The notes under the pieces were generated by a model. It made no database searches. It had not been told where the DNA came from and saw nothing but the letters and a program-made list of their open reading frames with translations. A DNA stretch of 64,000 nt from Pasteurellaceae bacterium Macca (GTDB lineage: Bacteria; Pseudomonadota; Gammaproteobacteria; Enterobacterales; Pasteurellaceae), in assembly GCA_023101485.1 (NCBI GenBank), contig LVZB01000001.1, forward strand, positions 1,482,001 through 1,546,000, read 5' to 3'. The position numbers and the translations under genes are program-made. Shown here piece by piece: positions 62,203-64,000 of this stretch; the stretch's first letter is position 1, and each line of letters begins with the position of its first letter.

Positions 62203-63913
62203 ATTCCGTATCGGATGTTGGTTTTAATTGAGATTTAATACGGGCTAATTCCTCATCTCTTAATACTCGGCGGAGGATTTTGCCAATATTGCTTTTTGGC
62301 AGTTCATCGCGGAATTCAATATCCCGTGGGATTTTATAGCCCGTGAGATATTGGCGACAGTGGTTGCGGAGTTCTTCTCGGGTAAGGCTCTCCTCTTTCT
62401 TGGTGACATACACTTTAATGCTTTCGCCGGTGGCTTCATTAGGAATGCCGACCACAACCACTTCATTCACCTTCGGATGTAATGCCACGACATCTTCGAT
62501 CTCATTGGGATAGACATTAAAGCCCGAAACGATGATCATGTCTTTTTTACGATCCACAATGCGTAAATTGAGGTCTTCGCCCAGTTCGACAATATCCCCC
62601 GTTGCCATCCAGCCATCGTTGAGGACTTCGGCGGTATCTTCTGGGCGTTGCCAGTAGCCCTGCATCACTTGCGGGCCTTTAACCCAAAGTTCGCCCCGTT
62701 CGCCTTGAGGGAGATCGTTGCCTTGTTCATCCACAATACGAATATCCGTATTTGGCACAGGCACGCCGATAGAGCCGGAATATTCCACCGAGTCGTTCCG
62801 TGTCGCGGCAATCAGGGGAGAACATTCAGTCATGCCGTAGCCTTCGATAATATGACACCCCGTTGTGGTGTGCCAACGCTCCGCCACCGCACGTTGCACA
62901 GCAGCTCCACCGCCAACACAAAGACGCAGGCGAGAGAAATTCACCTCTTTGAAATTCTCGTTATTTAACAGGGCATTAAAGAGGGTATTCACCCCAGTGA
63001 TTGCCATGACACGGTATTTTTTCAACTCTTTGACAAAACCTGGAATATCCCGTGGGTTGGTAATCAATAGCCCTGTGACACCAAGCTCAATAAAGAGTAA
63101 GCAATTCACGCTCAAGGCAAAAATGTGATAAAGCGGAAGGGCAATCACGGCAATGCGATCCTGCGATTGACTGTTTAATAATGGGCTTGCCACCCATTTT
63201 GCTTGGATAACATTGGCAACCACATTGCGGTGTGTAAGCATTGCCCCTTTGGCAACGCCCGTTGTGCCGCCGGTGTATTGTAAAAAGGCGAGATCATCTT
63301 GCTTAACCGTTGGCTTCACATATTGGCGTTGCTTACCGATACTTAATGCTTCACGGAAGCTCACGGCGTGGGGGAGTTTGTATTTCGGCACGAGTTTTTT
63401 AACATACTTCACCACAAAATTAACGAGGGTACGTTTTCCAAAAGAGAGTTGATCCCCCATTCGGGTCAGAATAACGTGTTTGATCTCGGTATTAAAGACC
63501 ACTTTTTCTAAGGTGGCGGCGAAGTTAGAAACGACCACAATCGCCTTCGCACCGCTGTCATTGAGCTGATGTTCTAACTCACGGGGCGTATAAAGTGGAT
63601 TCACATTCACCACCACAAGCCCTGCCCGTAATGCCCCAAAAAGGGCGATAGGATATTGCAATAAATTTGGCATCATCAGAGCAATGCGTTCGCCTTTTTC
63701 TAAACGTAACTCATTTTGCAAATAGGCGGCAAAGGCTCGGCTACGCTCTTCTAATTTACGGTAAGTTAATATTTTCCCCATATTGATGTAAGCCGGCATA
63801 TCAGGGTGGCGATTCACTGCTTGTTCAAACATTTCCACTAAGGAACTATAAGGCTCAACATCAAGGACTTTTTCTGCCTGTGGCGGGTAGTTTTTAAACC
63901 AAATCTTATCCAT
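62201..63913 (-). CDS. fadD: Long-chain-fatty-acid--CoA ligase FadD
   Basis: A 570-residue adenylate-forming enzyme. The P-loop-like ATP/AMP motif is [18 protein letters not shown], followed by GYGMTECSP and [32 protein letters not shown], with the catalytic lysine in the C-terminal [13 protein letters not shown]. It activates fatty acids as acyl-CoA. The start ATG at 63913 follows AAGGAAG, which overlaps the stop of an upstream reading frame. No beta-oxidation genes are in the window. Confidence 0.95.
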   Translation of the reverse strand: MDKIWFKNYPPQAEKVLDVEPYSSLVEMFEQAVNRHPDMPAYINMGKILTYRKLEERSRAFAAYLQNELRLEKGERIALMMPNLLQYPIALFGALRAGLVVVNVNPLYTPRELEHQLNDSGAKAIVVVSNFAATLEKVVFNTEIKHVILTRMGDQLSFGKRTLVNFVVKYVKKLVPKYKLPHAVSFREALSIGKQRQYVKPTVKQDDLAFLQYTGGTTGVAKGAMLTHRNVVANVIQAKWVASPLLNSQSQDRIAVIALPLYHIFALSVNCLLFIELGVTGLLITNPRDIPGFVKELKKYRVMAITGVNTLFNALLNNENFKEVNFSRLRLCVGGGAAVQRAVAERWHTTTGCHIIEGYGMTECSPLIAATRNDSVEYSGSIGVPVPNTDIRIVDEQGNDLPQGERGELWVKGPQVMQGYWQRPEDTAEVLNDGWMATGDIVELGEDLNLRIVDRKKDMIIVSGFNVYPNEIEDVVALHPKVNEVVVVGIPNEATGESIKVYVTKKEESLTREELRNHCRQYLTGYKIPRDIEFRDELPKSNIGKILRRVLRDEELARIKSQLKPTSDTE

Positions 63914-63923
63914 TTTTTCTTCC

Positions 63924-64000
63924 TTAGATTTTTCTTAAAAATTGCGGTGTAAAATTTGCCAAGGGTTGATTGGCAAAACGTTGTTTTATGCCCCAAAAGG
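63924..64000 (-). CDS. C-terminal end of an unidentified gene
   Basis: On the minus strand one frame is open from the right edge to a TAA at 63924-63926, reading [20 protein letters not shown] then LRKI (24 residues). The stop lies 10 bases before the fadD start, and the fadD ribosome site overlaps it, the pattern of an operon upstream of fadD. In relatives tsaB and slp-type genes lie upstream of fadD; I cannot say which this is. It could also be chance. Confidence 0.4.
   Translation of the reverse strand, partial: FWGIKQRFANQPLANFTPQFLRKI

Overview
The window is chromosomal DNA of a member of the Pasteurellaceae (Gammaproteobacteria). Gene content and local order match Haemophilus, Actinobacillus and Mannheimia relatives: rodZ-ispG-hisS-yfgM, lexA/plsB, argR/mdh, proQ-prc, dusB-fis. 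At least 25 copies of the DNA-uptake signal ACAAGCGGTC, in both orientations, lie between and inside genes. This is the 'Apl-type' signal of the Actinobacillus/Mannheimia/Gallibacterium side of the family, not the Haemophilus influenzae AAGTGCGGT type. I cannot assign a genus. I see no rRNA, tRNA, insertion sequence, prophage or CRISPR array.

Region by region. 0-8.5 kb (minus strand): the start of cstA with a CRP site, then hda-ccmABCD (replication control plus haem export for cytochrome c, with no ccmEFGH next to it), pnuC, and the rodZ-ispG-hisS-yfgM operon. 8.5-12.5 kb: nadV (nicotinamide salvage), a Gfo/Idh/MocA oxidoreductase and a PhoH-like ATPase. 12.6-14.3 kb: a BrnT/BrnA toxin-antitoxin pair and a TPP-riboswitch-controlled thiB without thiPQ. 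14.6-20.1 kb: recQ, cyaY and lexA (two SOS boxes), divergent from plsB. 20.2-24.5 kb: the fructose PTS operon fruBKA, whose FruB carries two HPr domains.

24.5-34.3 kb: a DUF533 protein, thrS behind a tRNA-mimicking translational operator, two tandem YgiW-type OB-fold genes, an orphan treR, small and uncharacterised genes, and a cluster of a Crp/Fnr regulator, an anaerobic sulfatase maturase and a TauE/SafE exporter with a palindromic operator between the divergent genes. 34.3-39.4 kb: argR-yfcH divergent from mdh, a small lipoprotein, cnoX, trxB and a cold-shock gene. 39.6-46 kb: proQ-prc, an LdtD-type L,D-transpeptidase, mepK, ycbL and mlaA, which together form an envelope-maintenance block. 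46-51.3 kb: a YidB-like gene, kdsB, epmC, a nitroreductase, sppA and pgsA. 51.4-56.4 kb: a Fur-boxed TonB-dependent haem receptor facing a Fur-boxed hmuTUV ABC importer. 56.7-64 kb: dusB-fis, hrpA and fadD, with the tail of one more gene at the right edge.

The genes are mostly core metabolism and envelope functions. The parts most worth a second look are regulatory RNA and small loci: the TPP riboswitch with a Shine-Dalgarno-sequestering hairpin, the thrS operator with an uptake-signal hairpin upstream, the nadV leader hairpin, the dusB-fis leader hairpin, the sulfatase-maturase/Crp-Fnr/TauE locus, and FruB with duplicated HPr. I did not find a clearly unprecedented multi-gene system.
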